DNA of 64,000 bases from Acidobacteriota bacterium (GCA_013152385.1 JAADGL010000044.1:1-64000), one strand, 5' to 3'; shown: positions 34,455 through 43,616, counted from the stretch's first letter. Notes: generated from the letters alone by a model not told the origin. Numbers and translations: made by a program.

Positions 34455-35365
34455 TCACGCCTCTCCAGCCATTTGATCGTACGCCCCTGAACCTGGAAGG
34501 TTTCCTCCATCGCCAGTGTTTGCTTTCCCCGCAAAATCGTGGCACGTAGCGTCATTATATCGGCATTCTTGGTCGTTGTAAAATAGCGGATCGCGAGATT
34601 GAAGGAATTGGGGCTCACCAGCTCCGCCAGCTCCTGAATATTTTCAAACGGTTTTTTGTTCCGTGCGGCAATAATGGCATCGGTTTCGTCATCGGTGGTT
34701 TTCATCATCGCCTGAATCAACCCGGGGGCAGCGGTATTGATGTCCAGTTTCCCGCCGGTATCCCGAACGGTGAAGAAGTCTGTCAGCGGAGGGTATTTAT
34801 CACTGCCGTAAAACATTTCCGTGTCAATCCCCTTGATCAGCAACAATTCCCGGATATCTTCAATTTTATTGTTATGCGGATAGTACGGGAAAGGAAGCGA
34901 CTGATAATAATCATCTTCGGCTCCGCCGGGATGCAGCAGATTGTCCCGGTCCACCCAATCCTGAATTGATGCGATAATATCGTTGGCTTCATCTTCGGTT
35001 TTGTCGTATTTCATGAAGATTTCCCTCCACACATCCTGACGAACCGTTTGGATGGAAAGTTTGGATGTCACGGGAATCCGCACCACCTTAATCTTTTCTC
35101 CTCCGATATCATAATTAAAAACCGTCTGATTTCTCTGAGCCGGATCAAGGTCTTTACGTGTGGGAAGCTGAAGAATGTCATAAAACGCACGCTGAATCCC
35201 GCCTTCCAGTTCCAGAAAACCGGAAGTCCGGGCATTAAGGTAAGCCTGACTGCGCAAAAACACCCTGGCCCGGATAGAAAGCATGGCAGACATCACCGCC
35301 AGTGCCGCCACAATCCAGACAACCAGCAGAAGAATAGATCCCCGTTCAGAAGTGCGGCCGGACAT
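34442..35365 (-). CDS. gspK: Minor pseudopilin GspK
   Basis: A 307-residue GspK from ATG 35365, which has GAGGAG 6-8 nt upstream; the longer reading from 35404 would add a basic stretch without a good site. The prepilin segment is SERG|SILLLVVWIVAALAVMSAMLS with Gly before the hydrophobic helix. The large globular part has DWVDRDNLLHPGGAEDDYY and DINTAAPGLIQAMM, matching the DxDxxxxxxGAE and NxNTA features of GspK. Unlike other pseudopilins it lacks Glu at position 5 of the mature form (SILLLV), as is usual for GspK. It caps the pseudopilus tip with GspI and GspJ. Confidence 0.93.
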   Translation of the reverse strand: MSGRTSERGSILLLVVWIVAALAVMSAMLSIRARVFLRSQAYLNARTSGFLELEGGIQRAFYDILQLPTRKDLDPAQRNQTVFNYDIGGEKIKVVRIPVTSKLSIQTVRQDVWREIFMKYDKTEDEANDIIASIQDWVDRDNLLHPGGAEDDYYQSLPFPYYPHNNKIEDIRELLLIKGIDTEMFYGSDKYPPLTDFFTVRDTGGKLDINTAAPGLIQAMMKTTDDETDAIIAARNKKPFENIQELAELVSPNSFNLAIRYFTTTKNADIMTLRATILRGKQTLAMEETFQVQGRTIKWLERREWTY

Positions 35366-35984
35366 TTTTCTTCTCCTCTTTCTGGGGCAGGGGATGGCTG
35401 ACAATCATACTGTCCCCGTCATCCCAGGTAATTTCAAACCGGATATCCCGAAGTACCTTCCCCCGTTCGGTATCGGGGTCAAAATGGTCTTCCCATTTGC
35501 CAACATCATTCCGTTTTACTTTCTCCCTCAACAGATAGCCCATTTCCAGTTTCTTCACATGATCACTCAGCTCCATCTCTTTTGCTTCCGGAAGCTCCGT
35601 ATTGGGCCTGTCCCAGAAAAACGGTGTTTCTTTCATCATCAATTTCCCGTTTTCAAGATAAATTTCCGTTAAAACCGGAAAGTACGGGAACAAGACCGAC
35701 TGATAACTGAGAAAAAGGACCCTGTCGGATTCAGCTGAAAAGTATTTGCCCGGTTCAACTTTGGAATCATATTGAAGAATACTTTCCAGTTTGGTGGAAA
35801 GGAGAATATAGAGGTTTCCCCTGTGAAATGACTGGTTCATATGTGCTTCCGCCTTTTTCCAGTTGCTGATGCTTCCGCCGAGGAGACTGAACAGCACCAC
35901 AGCGATAATGGCGGTCATGGCAATGGCCACCAGCATCTCCACCAGTGTGAATCCGCGCTCAATTCTTTGCTGTGGGCAGTACAT
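35346..35984 (-). CDS. gspJ: Minor pseudopilin GspJ
   Basis: A 212-residue type IV pilin-like protein. The cleavage site is IERG|FTLVEMLVAIAMTAIIAVVLF with the conserved Glu at +5. Length and a beta-rich C-terminal part ending near FEITWDDGDSMIVSHPL fit GspJ. It starts inside the end of gspI (26-nt overlap) and overlaps gspK by 20 nt. The initiator is followed by only 10 residues before the cleavage Gly. Confidence 0.9.
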   Translation of the reverse strand: MYCPQQRIERGFTLVEMLVAIAMTAIIAVVLFSLLGGSISNWKKAEAHMNQSFHRGNLYILLSTKLESILQYDSKVEPGKYFSAESDRVLFLSYQSVLFPYFPVLTEIYLENGKLMMKETPFFWDRPNTELPEAKEMELSDHVKKLEMGYLLREKVKRNDVGKWEDHFDPDTERGKVLRDIRFEITWDDGDSMIVSHPLPQKEEKKNVRPHF

Positions 35985-36357
35985 AGTATGTCACTTGCTT
36001 GTAAATTTCCCGCCTGTCCGGTTTCAATAGCACATGAGCGGTGATTTCTTTCAGAACAATTCCGGGAATCAGATTATAATCTTTTGCCTCCGGAAAAGTC
36101 GGATCGCCAAAATCGAAAACAAACTCATATTCATCATTTTCATACTGGATTTCATCTTCCGGGTTCTCAGTATAAGACCGGACCGCTTCGGTAAAATAGT
36201 ATTTCAGGCTGTCTCCATAACGGGTGGGAACGGAAGCACGGCCCACCATGTACAGCGACTGGGAAAAATGGCGGAGAATCGCAACCGACGCAATGCCGAG
36301 AATTGCCACCGCCACCACCACTTCAATGAGACTGAACCCCCGCGTCCTACTGATCAT
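35959..36357 (-). CDS. gspI: Minor pseudopilin GspI
   Basis: A 132-residue pseudopilin with leader MISRTRG and mature start FSLIEVVVAVAILGIASVAIL, Glu at +5. The short length and lack of a Cys pair fit GspI. Its start overlaps gspH by 11 nt. It initiates the minor pseudopilin tip complex with GspJ and GspK. Confidence 0.9.
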   Translation of the reverse strand: MISRTRGFSLIEVVVAVAILGIASVAILRHFSQSLYMVGRASVPTRYGDSLKYYFTEAVRSYTENPEDEIQYENDEYEFVFDFGDPTFPEAKDYNLIPGIVLKEITAHVLLKPDRREIYKQVTYYVLPTAKN

Positions 36358-36871
36358 CGGATTTATCTTCCACCTTTCCGCTGTATAAATTTACAGTTAC
36401 TGTCCGGTCTTTAAACTTGATTCCCGCTTCAAAGAATGAAAACGGGGCAATGGCCAGTGTCTCCACCGCATCGCCGTTCTCCAGCAGGGAATCAAGCTTC
36501 TCTTTTCCGTGAAAGGGGAGCAGCCGCTGTTTCCCGCAGGTCAACTCCCCGGTTTTTGCGTCAATCTTTATCAAACGGGACTTGCCGTCCATCCGGGCAC
36601 CAATCAACGCCCGTTTAATAAAGAGCACCACCTGCTGCTCTTCCTGTTTTTCCTTGAAGGAACGGATTCCCCTGACCACGGAAGGGTACGCAATGGCACT
36701 CATGATGCCGATGATAATCAGCACCACGAGGAGTTCCACCAGCGTAAATCCCTTATTCCCAGGAATTAATATCCGCGTTGTCGCCTTCTCCGCCCGCCTG
36801 TCCGTCTGCGCCATAGCAGATAATGTCATAATCGCGGCCGTCTCCTCCGGGGCATTTGTACACATAATCAT
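36347..36871 (-). CDS. gspH: Minor pseudopilin GspH
   Basis: A pseudopilin whose prepilin site is GNKG|FTLVELLVVLIIIGIMSAIAY. The reading opens at 36871, but ATGs at 36829 (GGAG 12 nt before) and 36814 would give shorter and more natural leaders, so the true start is probably one of these. All lie inside the 3' part of gspG, whose stop is at 36753. The C-terminal domain contains RLIKIDAKTGELTCGKQRLLPF and a late VNLYSGKVE strand, as in GspH. Mature length is about 133 residues. Confidence 0.88.
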   Translation of the reverse strand: MIMCTNAPEETAAIMTLSAMAQTDRRAEKATTRILIPGNKGFTLVELLVVLIIIGIMSAIAYPSVVRGIRSFKEKQEEQQVVLFIKRALIGARMDGKSRLIKIDAKTGELTCGKQRLLPFHGKEKLDSLLENGDAVETLAIAPFSFFEAGIKFKDRTVTVNLYSGKVEDKSDDQ

Positions 36872-37172
36872 TCCCCCACGGGTCTTTCGGTACTTTTTTC
36901 TTCAGATACGGGCCCTTCCAGTGATTGATATTCTCCGGTTTGGTATTCAGGGCCGCCAGCCCCTCTTCCGTAGTGGGATAGCGTCCGGTATCCACGTAAA
37001 ACATATCCAGCGCGTCCTCCAGAGAAGCCATCTGGTTCTTGGCGGCAGTAATCCGGCTTTCTCCCACCCGATGAAAAATCTTCGGTGCCACGAAAGCGGC
37101 AAGGAGACCGATGATGATGACCACCACCATCAACTCAATCAGCGTAAACCCGCGTTGCCTGCCTTTTTCCAT
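36753..37172 (-). CDS. gspG: Major pseudopilin GspG
   Basis: A 139-residue GspG, the main subunit of the pseudopilus. The short leader MEKGRQRG is cut before FTLIELMVVVIIIGLLAAFVAP. The body has the diagnostic LDMFYVDTGRYPTTEEGLAAL, WKGPYLKKKVPKDPWGNDYVY and a C-terminal GADGQAGGEGDNADI loop that binds calcium in other GspG proteins. It is preceded by a good ribosome site (AGGAGG) and lies 65 nt after gspF. Confidence 0.97.
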   Translation of the reverse strand: MEKGRQRGFTLIELMVVVIIIGLLAAFVAPKIFHRVGESRITAAKNQMASLEDALDMFYVDTGRYPTTEEGLAALNTKPENINHWKGPYLKKKVPKDPWGNDYVYKCPGGDGRDYDIICYGADGQAGGEGDNADINSWE

Positions 37173-37237
37173 TTAAAATCCTCCTTTCAAAAAGCTGAAA
37201 TCTTCTTCATTCCATCTATTATATACTCCTGTCACCG

Positions 37238-38470
37238 TCAAAACGGCGCATCATTCATCGAGAATATCGCAAGGAGCATGGAAGCCACAATAATCCCCAC
37301 AATAACACCCATCACCAGAATCAATGCCGGCTCAAACAGTGCCAGAAAGGATTTCACCGACTTCCGGATACTCTCCTCATAAATATCGCCTACCTTCACA
37401 AACATCGGCCCCAGGTTTCCGCTCTCTTCCCCTACCCGGATCAGATGAACCGCAAGAGAAGGAAACACCCCTGTTTTCAGCATCGGGCCGGCCACACCGT
37501 CTCCCTTTTTCGCGCCGGAAACCACCGGTGTCATGGCTTCCCGAAATACCGTATTGGATAACAAATCCTGAACAATTTTCAATGTCTGAATCAGCGGAAC
37601 CGCAGAAGTTAACAGAATCCCGGCAGTTGCGGCCAGACGGCCGGTTTCTCCCTCGGTGACCAGCCGTTTAATTAACGGGAGTTTCAATAAAATCCGATCC
37701 CGTTTTGCCCTGCCTTCCGGTGTGGACACCCAATGGCGGTAACCATAAATAATTCCAACTATCACTATTAGAATCAACCATTTATACTTCATAATAAAAT
37801 CGCTGACCCCCATAAGGAAACGGGTCGGTGCCGGAAGCTGTTGATTCATACTGTCGAAAATCTCTTTGAATTTCGGAATCACATACGTCATCAGAATTCC
37901 GATGGTTGCCAGGCCAACTACCAGCAGTAAAGCCGGGTAAATCAGGGAGGAAATGATGTAGCCCCGAAGCTCTTCCTTCTGACGGAGATATGAAAGAAGC
38001 TGTTCCATCACCCGGTCAATGACACCGGCGGCTTCTCCCGCACGTACCATACTCACATAAAGCCTGGGGAAAAATTCAGAATGGCTTTCCATGCTGTCGG
38101 CCAGAGATTTCCCGGCATTTACATCTTTCAACAGCGATTCCGCCACCGCCCGGATTCCTTCTTTCTCCGAAAGTTCCACAAGAAGGGACAATGACCGGTC
38201 CAGCGGCAGGCCGGATTTCAGCAGAACCGCAAATTTTTCGGTAAAAACCAGCACATCCGCAGTTTTCACTTTACGGCCACGGCGAAAAATAGAACGGACA
38301 TCCAGGTTCCGAAGCCCGCGCCGGGTTGCCTCACTGGCATTTATGACTTCAAAGGGAATCATTCCGCCGGATTTCAATTTTCCACGAACATCCTCTTCCG
38401 AACTTCCTTCCATCTCACCGGAATGAATCTCTCCGGTACGGGTTGTTGCTTTATAAAGATAACGGGGCAT
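37238..38470 (-). CDS. gspF: Type II secretion inner-membrane protein GspF
   Basis: A 410-residue GspF/PilC. Two homologous cytoplasmic helical domains (FTEKFAVLLKSGLPLDRSL; TAGILLTSAVPLIQTL) alternate with three membrane helices near 168-190, 225-240 and 375-400. The MVRAGEAAGVIDRVMEQL and LIRVGEESGNLGPMF repeats are typical. It forms the platform that GspE turns or drives. It begins one base after the gspE stop. Confidence 0.97.
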   Translation of the reverse strand: MPRYLYKATTRTGEIHSGEMEGSSEEDVRGKLKSGGMIPFEVINASEATRRGLRNLDVRSIFRRGRKVKTADVLVFTEKFAVLLKSGLPLDRSLSLLVELSEKEGIRAVAESLLKDVNAGKSLADSMESHSEFFPRLYVSMVRAGEAAGVIDRVMEQLLSYLRQKEELRGYIISSLIYPALLLVVGLATIGILMTYVIPKFKEIFDSMNQQLPAPTRFLMGVSDFIMKYKWLILIVIVGIIYGYRHWVSTPEGRAKRDRILLKLPLIKRLVTEGETGRLAATAGILLTSAVPLIQTLKIVQDLLSNTVFREAMTPVVSGAKKGDGVAGPMLKTGVFPSLAVHLIRVGEESGNLGPMFVKVGDIYEESIRKSVKSFLALFEPALILVMGVIVGIIVASMLLAIFSMNDAPF

Positions 38471-38471
38471 C

Positions 38472-40151
38472 CTATTCTTCCTGTGTCACCCGGAGCACCT
38501 CCTCCGGTGTTGTCATTCCTTCCAGAACCTTCAGGAAACCGTCTTCCCGGAGAAACCGCATTCCTTTCCGCTTCGCAGTCGCCCGGAGTTTGGGGGTATC
38601 CGGTTTTCCCAGCACCAGACTGCGGATCTCATCATCCACCGGCAGAAACTCAAAAATACCCTTTCGCCCCACATAGCCTGTAAACCCGCATTCTTTACAT
38701 CCTTCGGTGGAATAGGCAGTAGGCAGGGGTTTCCCCTTTTCCACCGGCATACCGAAATCCCGCAGCATCTCCGGGGTCATCTCAACCGGTTTCCGGCAGT
38801 GGGGACAGGAAACCCGAACCAGGCGCTGTGCCAACACACCGATAACGGTTGAAGCGATGAGATAATCCTCCACCCCCATGTCCAGCAAACGGGTTATGGC
38901 ACCGCAGGCATCATTGGTATGCAAAGTGGACAATACCAGATGGCCGGTGAGAGACGCCTGAATTGCGATATCCGCCGTTTCCTTATCGCGGATTTCACCG
39001 ACAAGGATAATATCCGGGTCCTGGCGAAGGATGGTTCGAAGCCCGGAAGCAAAAGTCAGCCCAACCTGGGAATTAACGTGAATCTGATTCACCCCTTCCA
39101 GCTGGTACTCCACCGGGTCTTCAATGGTAATAATCTTTTTATCCGGGCTGTTGAGCCCGTTGAGAACGGCATACAGCGTTGTTGTCTTTCCGCTTCCGGT
39201 GGGGCCGGTTACCAGAATAATTCCATGGGGGCGGTGTATCAGCCGCTGGAATTTCCCGTAAGTATCTTTGGGAAACCCCAGTTTTCCGATATCAAACAGC
39301 TGAATACTGCCCTTATCCAGAATACGCATCACCACCGACTCCCCGTGCAAAGTGGGGACACAGGACACACGGAGGTCAATTTCCTTGCCCAGTACCCGGA
39401 GGTTGATGCGCCCGTCCTGGGGAACCCGCTTTTCCGCAATATCCAGTCTTGCCATGATTTTGATACGGGAAATTACCGCCGGAGCAATATTCCGGGGCGG
39501 GGTTTCCACCTCATGAAGCACTCCGTCAATCCGGTACCGGATAATCAGCGTTTTTTCAAAAGGTTCCACATGAATATCACTGGCCTTCATCTCCACCGCA
39601 CGGGAAATCATCTGATTTACCAGACGAATTACCGGTGCTTCTGATGCAAGATCTTTCAACTGCTCAATATTATCCTCATCAATCTCACCAAAGACATCAT
39701 CCATACCGGAAACGACCGCATCTCCGTTATTCTCCTCATATACCCGGGACAACGCATCCATAATCTCCGCTTCAATGCCGAGAATGGGCCGAACGATGTA
39801 ATGAGTTAAGGTTTCCAGCGCCTCTACCGACTCGAAGTCAAAGGGGTCATCCATCAGCACTGTCAATTCGCCTTTCTCTTCCTCCAGGGGAATCATTTTG
39901 TGGGTTTTCAGAAAAATGAGGTCAATATCGTCTCTTTTCTCAATCTCTTCCGGAACCTGTTCCCCAACAAGGGCGGGGACACCGGTTTGGGTCACCAATG
40001 CATTGACAAGATCTTTTTCCGTAATATAGCCGAGAGACAGCAGAATTTTACCAAGCTTCTGCCCGTTCTCTTTTTGGAGGCGCAATGCCCGTTCCACGTC
40101 CCGTTCATCTACCTTATCCATTTCAACCAGAATTTCGCCCAGTTTCTTCAT
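38472..40151 (-). CDS. gspE: Type II secretion ATPase GspE
   Basis: A 559-residue secretion ATPase. The N-terminal GspE/PilB domain (GEILVEMDKVDERDVERAL) is followed by the ATPase core with Walker A GPTGSGKTTTLY, Asp box IITIEDPVEYQ, Walker B LRQDPDIILVGEIRD and His box TGHLVLSTLHTND. A tetracysteine zinc site is formed by CPHC and CKECG. It is first in the secretion operon; the ~200 nt upstream to the anti-sigma stop show no clear feature besides space for a promoter. Confidence 0.97.
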   Translation of the reverse strand: MKKLGEILVEMDKVDERDVERALRLQKENGQKLGKILLSLGYITEKDLVNALVTQTGVPALVGEQVPEEIEKRDDIDLIFLKTHKMIPLEEEKGELTVLMDDPFDFESVEALETLTHYIVRPILGIEAEIMDALSRVYEENNGDAVVSGMDDVFGEIDEDNIEQLKDLASEAPVIRLVNQMISRAVEMKASDIHVEPFEKTLIIRYRIDGVLHEVETPPRNIAPAVISRIKIMARLDIAEKRVPQDGRINLRVLGKEIDLRVSCVPTLHGESVVMRILDKGSIQLFDIGKLGFPKDTYGKFQRLIHRPHGIILVTGPTGSGKTTTLYAVLNGLNSPDKKIITIEDPVEYQLEGVNQIHVNSQVGLTFASGLRTILRQDPDIILVGEIRDKETADIAIQASLTGHLVLSTLHTNDACGAITRLLDMGVEDYLIASTVIGVLAQRLVRVSCPHCRKPVEMTPEMLRDFGMPVEKGKPLPTAYSTEGCKECGFTGYVGRKGIFEFLPVDDEIRSLVLGKPDTPKLRATAKRKGMRFLREDGFLKVLEGMTTPEEVLRVTQEE

Positions 40152-40351
40152 AACACCTACCCTGACGAACTACGCGCCCTGAAAGTTTGTCTGCCAAGTC
40201 CATCTTATCAGGAAACGCACCGAAGGCAAAGGGGAAGGGAGAGGAAGAGAACAATGGACGAGATAAAACGCAAGGCCGGGAAAGACCCGCAGGGGAAAAC
40301 CGAAAGGAAACGGAGAGTCGTGATTCACACACGCCCTCTTTCCTCCCTCTA

Positions 40352-40855
40352 TCAGGTCAGCCGCACCGGACGCCATTCACGAAAAACATCAGAAAGCCAC
40401 ATGAAAAATGCAGTGATGAGGAGGAAAACGGCAATCACAAGCCCGCCGAAGGCACCGATACGAACAGCAAATGCAGCGGTACCGGTTAAATTCGCAAAAC
40501 AGGGAAGGGAATCAAACCAGCGAACAGCTTGAAAGAGAAACCGAGTTCCGGCAAAGAGGACGGCAACAGCGGCAGCAACTGCAACAATGACAAAAAACAA
40601 CTGTACAATCCGGATAGGAAACAGTACGCGGTCAAAAATATCCGGATCAGCCTGTTTTGCCAACCGATACATGACAGGGGCAGGAGCCACATGGGGGGCG
40701 GGAAGAGAACTGGCGACTGTCTGCAGTTGTCCGGTAATTTCACCAACCTCCCGACAATATTCGCAGTTTTTCAAATGATTCCGCATCTCATCTGTCAGTT
40801 TATCTGAACGGATTGCGGCTATGAGTCTTTGTTCGTCAGGACAATGCATATTCAC
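40352..40855 (-). CDS. Putative anti-sigma factor with zinc finger (zf-HC2-like)
   Basis: A 167-residue protein. The cytoplasmic N-terminus has CPDEQRLIAAIRSDKL then LKNCEYCREV, close to the His-x3-Cys-x2-Cys ZAS module of anti-sigma factors (here the His is replaced by Asn in LKNCEYC, so zinc ligation is in doubt). Two or three membrane helices follow (about 85-105 and 130-155). It starts 4 nt before the end of the ECF sigma gene, the normal position for a cognate anti-sigma factor. The small size of the outer part leaves the sensing mode open. Confidence 0.78.
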   Translation of the reverse strand: MNMHCPDEQRLIAAIRSDKLTDEMRNHLKNCEYCREVGEITGQLQTVASSLPAPHVAPAPVMYRLAKQADPDIFDRVLFPIRIVQLFFVIVAVAAAVAVLFAGTRFLFQAVRWFDSLPCFANLTGTAAFAVRIGAFGGLVIAVFLLITAFFMWLSDVFREWRPVRLT

Positions 40856-41379
40856 AGTGCCACCTCCTGATTCAGTCCCCGTTTTTCCAAAAGGGATTTT
40901 AATTTTTTTCGCGCCCGGTAAAGCATTACCCGGACACTCTTTTCCGCAACACCAAGGATTTCGGCAATTTCACTGTGGCTGAACCCGTCCACATGGGCAA
41001 GCCAGAGCAGCTTTCGTTCCCTTCCCCCCACATCGGACAGTGCCGCTGCCATATCCATAGACAAATTCGGGTCCGGAGGGGGCGCCGCCGGCCAGCTGCC
41101 GATTTCCCCCATTCCTCCGGCAGATTCCATCCGCATATGAACCGCAAGCATGGTTCCCGCAATACGGTACAGGTAAGCCCGCTGCTCCGGAAGACTGCGG
41201 CGCACATCCACATACCGCAGAAAACGGATATAACTGTCCTGAATTACATCGTCGGCAATTGCTTCGTTATGGCACATCACAAAAACATAGCGCCATACAC
41301 CCCGTACCGTCTGCTCATAAAACAGCTGAAAACTTTCTTCATTCATCGTCAGCAACGGCACGGGATGTAGCGGTTTCAA
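40852..41379 (-). CDS. ECF-type RNA polymerase sigma factor
   Basis: A sigma-70 family protein of about 175 residues. Region 2 includes FQLFYEQTVRGVWRYVFVMCHNEAIADDVIQDSYIRFL-like helices, and region 4 has LLWLAHVDGFSHSEIAEILG and SVRVMLYRARKKL. I choose TTG 41379, 5 nt after a perfect AGGAGG; a GTG at 41394 overlaps that site and ATG 41346 has none. It precedes the anti-sigma gene by a 4-nt overlap and follows a small membrane protein gene by 66 nt. Targets unknown. Confidence 0.9.
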   Translation of the reverse strand: MKPLHPVPLLTMNEESFQLFYEQTVRGVWRYVFVMCHNEAIADDVIQDSYIRFLRYVDVRRSLPEQRAYLYRIAGTMLAVHMRMESAGGMGEIGSWPAAPPPDPNLSMDMAAALSDVGGRERKLLWLAHVDGFSHSEIAEILGVAEKSVRVMLYRARKKLKSLLEKRGLNQEVAL

Positions 41380-41445
41380 ACAAACCTCCTGCACACATTC
41401 ATTCCGAAACCTGCGGCCTTTTCAGTTCCGTCGGCCGGGAATTGA

Positions 41446-41907
41446 TTATTCTCCGTTTGAAACTTCCTTTGCAATCAATCCCCACTTTGATGCCAGGCGA
41501 TAAGAAATCAAAGTCGCAATGATATACCCGAAACCAAATGCCATCAGTACCGTACCCAAGATCGTAAATACCACGGCAGCTTCGTTCAACGTACCCCGCA
41601 CCGCGTAAACCGCAATTCCCAGCACCAGCAGAATCACTGCTTTGTTTACAGCTGATAGTATCCGGTCTTTGAGCCCCGCCGCCTGTAATTCCATGGAAGC
41701 AATAAACTTCGCTCCGGCATCAGATTCCGCAAACTGCACCAGTTCCCCGCCGTTTTCCACCTTGTCCAGCATCTTCAATTGAATATTCATCCGGTACTTG
41801 TACTGCCGCCACCTGACAAACATCCAGAATGCCCAACCGGTGAGAAAAAAGAAACTCGGCACCACAATAATCGGAACCAGCATCTCCGCTAATTTCACTT
41901 CATCCAT
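41446..41907 (-). CDS. Small membrane protein upstream of ECF sigma gene
   Basis: A 153-residue protein with an N-terminal membrane helix (about 9-32), a basic linker with WRQYKYRMNIQLKMLDKV, and two more helices at about 88-106 and 111-132. This resembles small proteins that often precede ECF sigma genes in Acidobacteria and relatives. GGAGG precedes the ATG. I recognise no enzyme motif. The gap 41908-42193 upstream holds no other gene. Confidence 0.7.
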   Translation of the reverse strand: MDEVKLAEMLVPIIVVPSFFFLTGWAFWMFVRWRQYKYRMNIQLKMLDKVENGGELVQFAESDAGAKFIASMELQAAGLKDRILSAVNKAVILLVLGIAVYAVRGTLNEAAVVFTILGTVLMAFGFGYIIATLISYRLASKWGLIAKEVSNGE

Positions 41908-42193
41908 TCTGTACCTCCGAAAAAAATCTTCACAACTATTACCTGCCCGGCCGGTTTTTGGTTAACAGCAAAAACATATTCTCGCTTCATACCGGTTTGC
42001 CGTTCCGGGGACAGAAAAGAAAACAGGGGTTTACAACACAAACCGTTTCTGCAAATCTACAGTGATCTTTTTCAGATAAAAAGGACTCTCACCGTCTTTT
42101 TCAGAATGCTTCACAACAGATTTCTCATCGGCAAAAACTGCACCGATCCCACAACGGAAACAGCGCTTCAGTATTTATCGCTCCGCTTTGAAA

Positions 42194-42958
42194 TCAATTA
42201 CAGCGGGGCGGGCCGGCATAGCAATATTTCACACCGCCGATCATAAAACAGTTATCGCCTATGGAACGGTATTGCGTTTTGCTGGCCCCCTTCCCTTTGT
42301 AACTGAAAGTAATGGTCCCCGACTGCCGGTTTCCCTGTATTGCCCAGCGTCCGCTGCCCCGGCCCTGATTCGCCGCGCCAAAAGCAGATGTCTGGTTCCC
42401 CAGGCTGTCGGTGGAAGTGCCGGAATAGGAAGATTCGTGTGAATCATAAAAGACTCCGTCGGGGCAGAGCATGAGCTTTCTCTCCGTTGAACCCTGATAA
42501 GAATAATACTCCCCTGCAATCCATTTTGTCAGCGCCGGATCGCTGGGCCCGGCGGCGGCAGTTCCGGCCTTTTCGTTATTCTCCATCGCCATTGCCACAA
42601 AATCCATGTTTCCATCGGGAGAACTGAAATTAAAATGAATATTCGCGTTCCTCTTTTGCAGCATTACCGTTCTGCTGAATTTTCCGGTACGGACAATATA
42701 AAATCCCGGTTTCAAATTTTTAAACTTATATTTGCCGAAAATATTACTCTTCGTAACCGCAAGCAATTTTCCGGTGGCGGCATCAAACAACCCTACCTGA
42801 ATTCCAATTGCAGGTGTTGAATTGGTCTGCCATAAAAAACCATAGATTTTCAATGCCTTCTTTTTCTTCTTATGCCACGGAAACGCCTGAGCCGGAAAAG
42901 ACAGCAGGAAAATAACAGCCAGCATCAGTGCCACCGGCTTTACCAGAGATTTCTTCAT
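42194..42958 (-). CDS. Secreted protein with Cna-B/regulatory-like domain
   Basis: A 254-residue exported protein. ATG 42958 follows GGGGGG closely and begins a signal peptide ending SFPAQA. After a Lys-rich patch (HKKKKKALK) comes a carboxypeptidase-regulatory-like beta domain (about 35-105: AIGIQVGLFDAATGKLLAV, GKYKFKNLKPGFYIVRTG). The C-terminal half (about 130-254) is rich in Ser/Gly with WIAGEYYSYQGSTERKLMLCPDG and RGSGRWAIQG, a lipocalin- or META-like beta pattern. Two or three Cys near the end may pair. Function unknown; it is monocistronic. Confidence 0.6.
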   Translation of the reverse strand: MKKSLVKPVALMLAVIFLLSFPAQAFPWHKKKKKALKIYGFLWQTNSTPAIGIQVGLFDAATGKLLAVTKSNIFGKYKFKNLKPGFYIVRTGKFSRTVMLQKRNANIHFNFSSPDGNMDFVAMAMENNEKAGTAAAGPSDPALTKWIAGEYYSYQGSTERKLMLCPDGVFYDSHESSYSGTSTDSLGNQTSAFGAANQGRGSGRWAIQGNRQSGTITFSYKGKGASKTQYRSIGDNCFMIGGVKYCYAGPPRCN

Positions 42959-43085
42959 CATTCCCCCCCTTATCATGTGAGAAACAGAATTTCACCTAAA
43001 AAGTTTGAACTCGCTTCGTTGCGTTCATTATAAAGATTCACATAACATTGTCAATTGAACAATTTCCGGGAAAAACAAAGAGTTC

Positions 43086-43115
43086 TTGACTTTATTGCCT
43101 GCCGGGGCTGATAAT
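43086..43115 (+). promoter_or_regulatory. Promoter of trmO
   Basis: TTGACT (43086-43091), 18-nt spacer and GATAAT (43110-43115), preceded by TG as an extended -10 (TGATAAT). It lies 33 nt upstream of the ATG. Confidence 0.6.
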
Positions 43116-43148
43116 TAAAGGGGACATCGAAAGAAAAAAGGACAGATA

Positions 43149-43616
43149 ATGAAATTTGAAATCTCACAAATCGGAACCATCTTCTCCCCGTACAAAAGGA
43201 AGGAAGACTGCCCCATTCAGGGAATTTTCGCCCCCCGGGCAAAGGGGAAAGTGGAACTCTTCCCGGAATTTGAAGCCGGGCTGGAAACCATTGAAACCTT
43301 TACCCATATCATTCTTTTCTACATCTTCGATAAAGCCGGGGAAATCATCCTTTCCCGGCCGCCCTTCCTGGACGACAGCCCCCACGGTATCTTTGCCTCC
43401 CGTCACCCCTGCCGTCCAAACGGTATCGGAATGTCTGTCGTAAAACTGGAAAAACGGATGGGAACCACGCTTGAGGTCAGCGGAATTGACATTCTGGACC
43501 ATACTCCCCTCATTGACATCAAGCCCTGTATCCCGAAATTCGACTACCGGGAAAATGCCGGCAACGGCTGGCTGGAAAACAAACCGGTTTCCCGAAAACC
43601 GACAGGAAGGGAATAA
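43149..43616 (+). CDS. trmO: tRNA-N6-threonylcarbamoyladenosine methyltransferase TrmO
   Basis: A 155-residue protein of the TrmO/TsaA (UPF0066) family, which methylates t6A37 of tRNA-Thr with SAM. Typical elements are IGTIFSPYKRKEDCPIQG, the IETFTHIILFYIFD strand-helix, FASRHPCRPNGIGMSVVKL and DILDHTPLIDIKPC. Length matches short stand-alone members lacking the C-terminal domain of E. coli TrmO. It has its own promoter and is convergent with the flavoprotein gene that follows. Confidence 0.95.
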   Translation: MKFEISQIGTIFSPYKRKEDCPIQGIFAPRAKGKVELFPEFEAGLETIETFTHIILFYIFDKAGEIILSRPPFLDDSPHGIFASRHPCRPNGIGMSVVKLEKRMGTTLEVSGIDILDHTPLIDIKPCIPKFDYRENAGNGWLENKPVSRKPTGRE

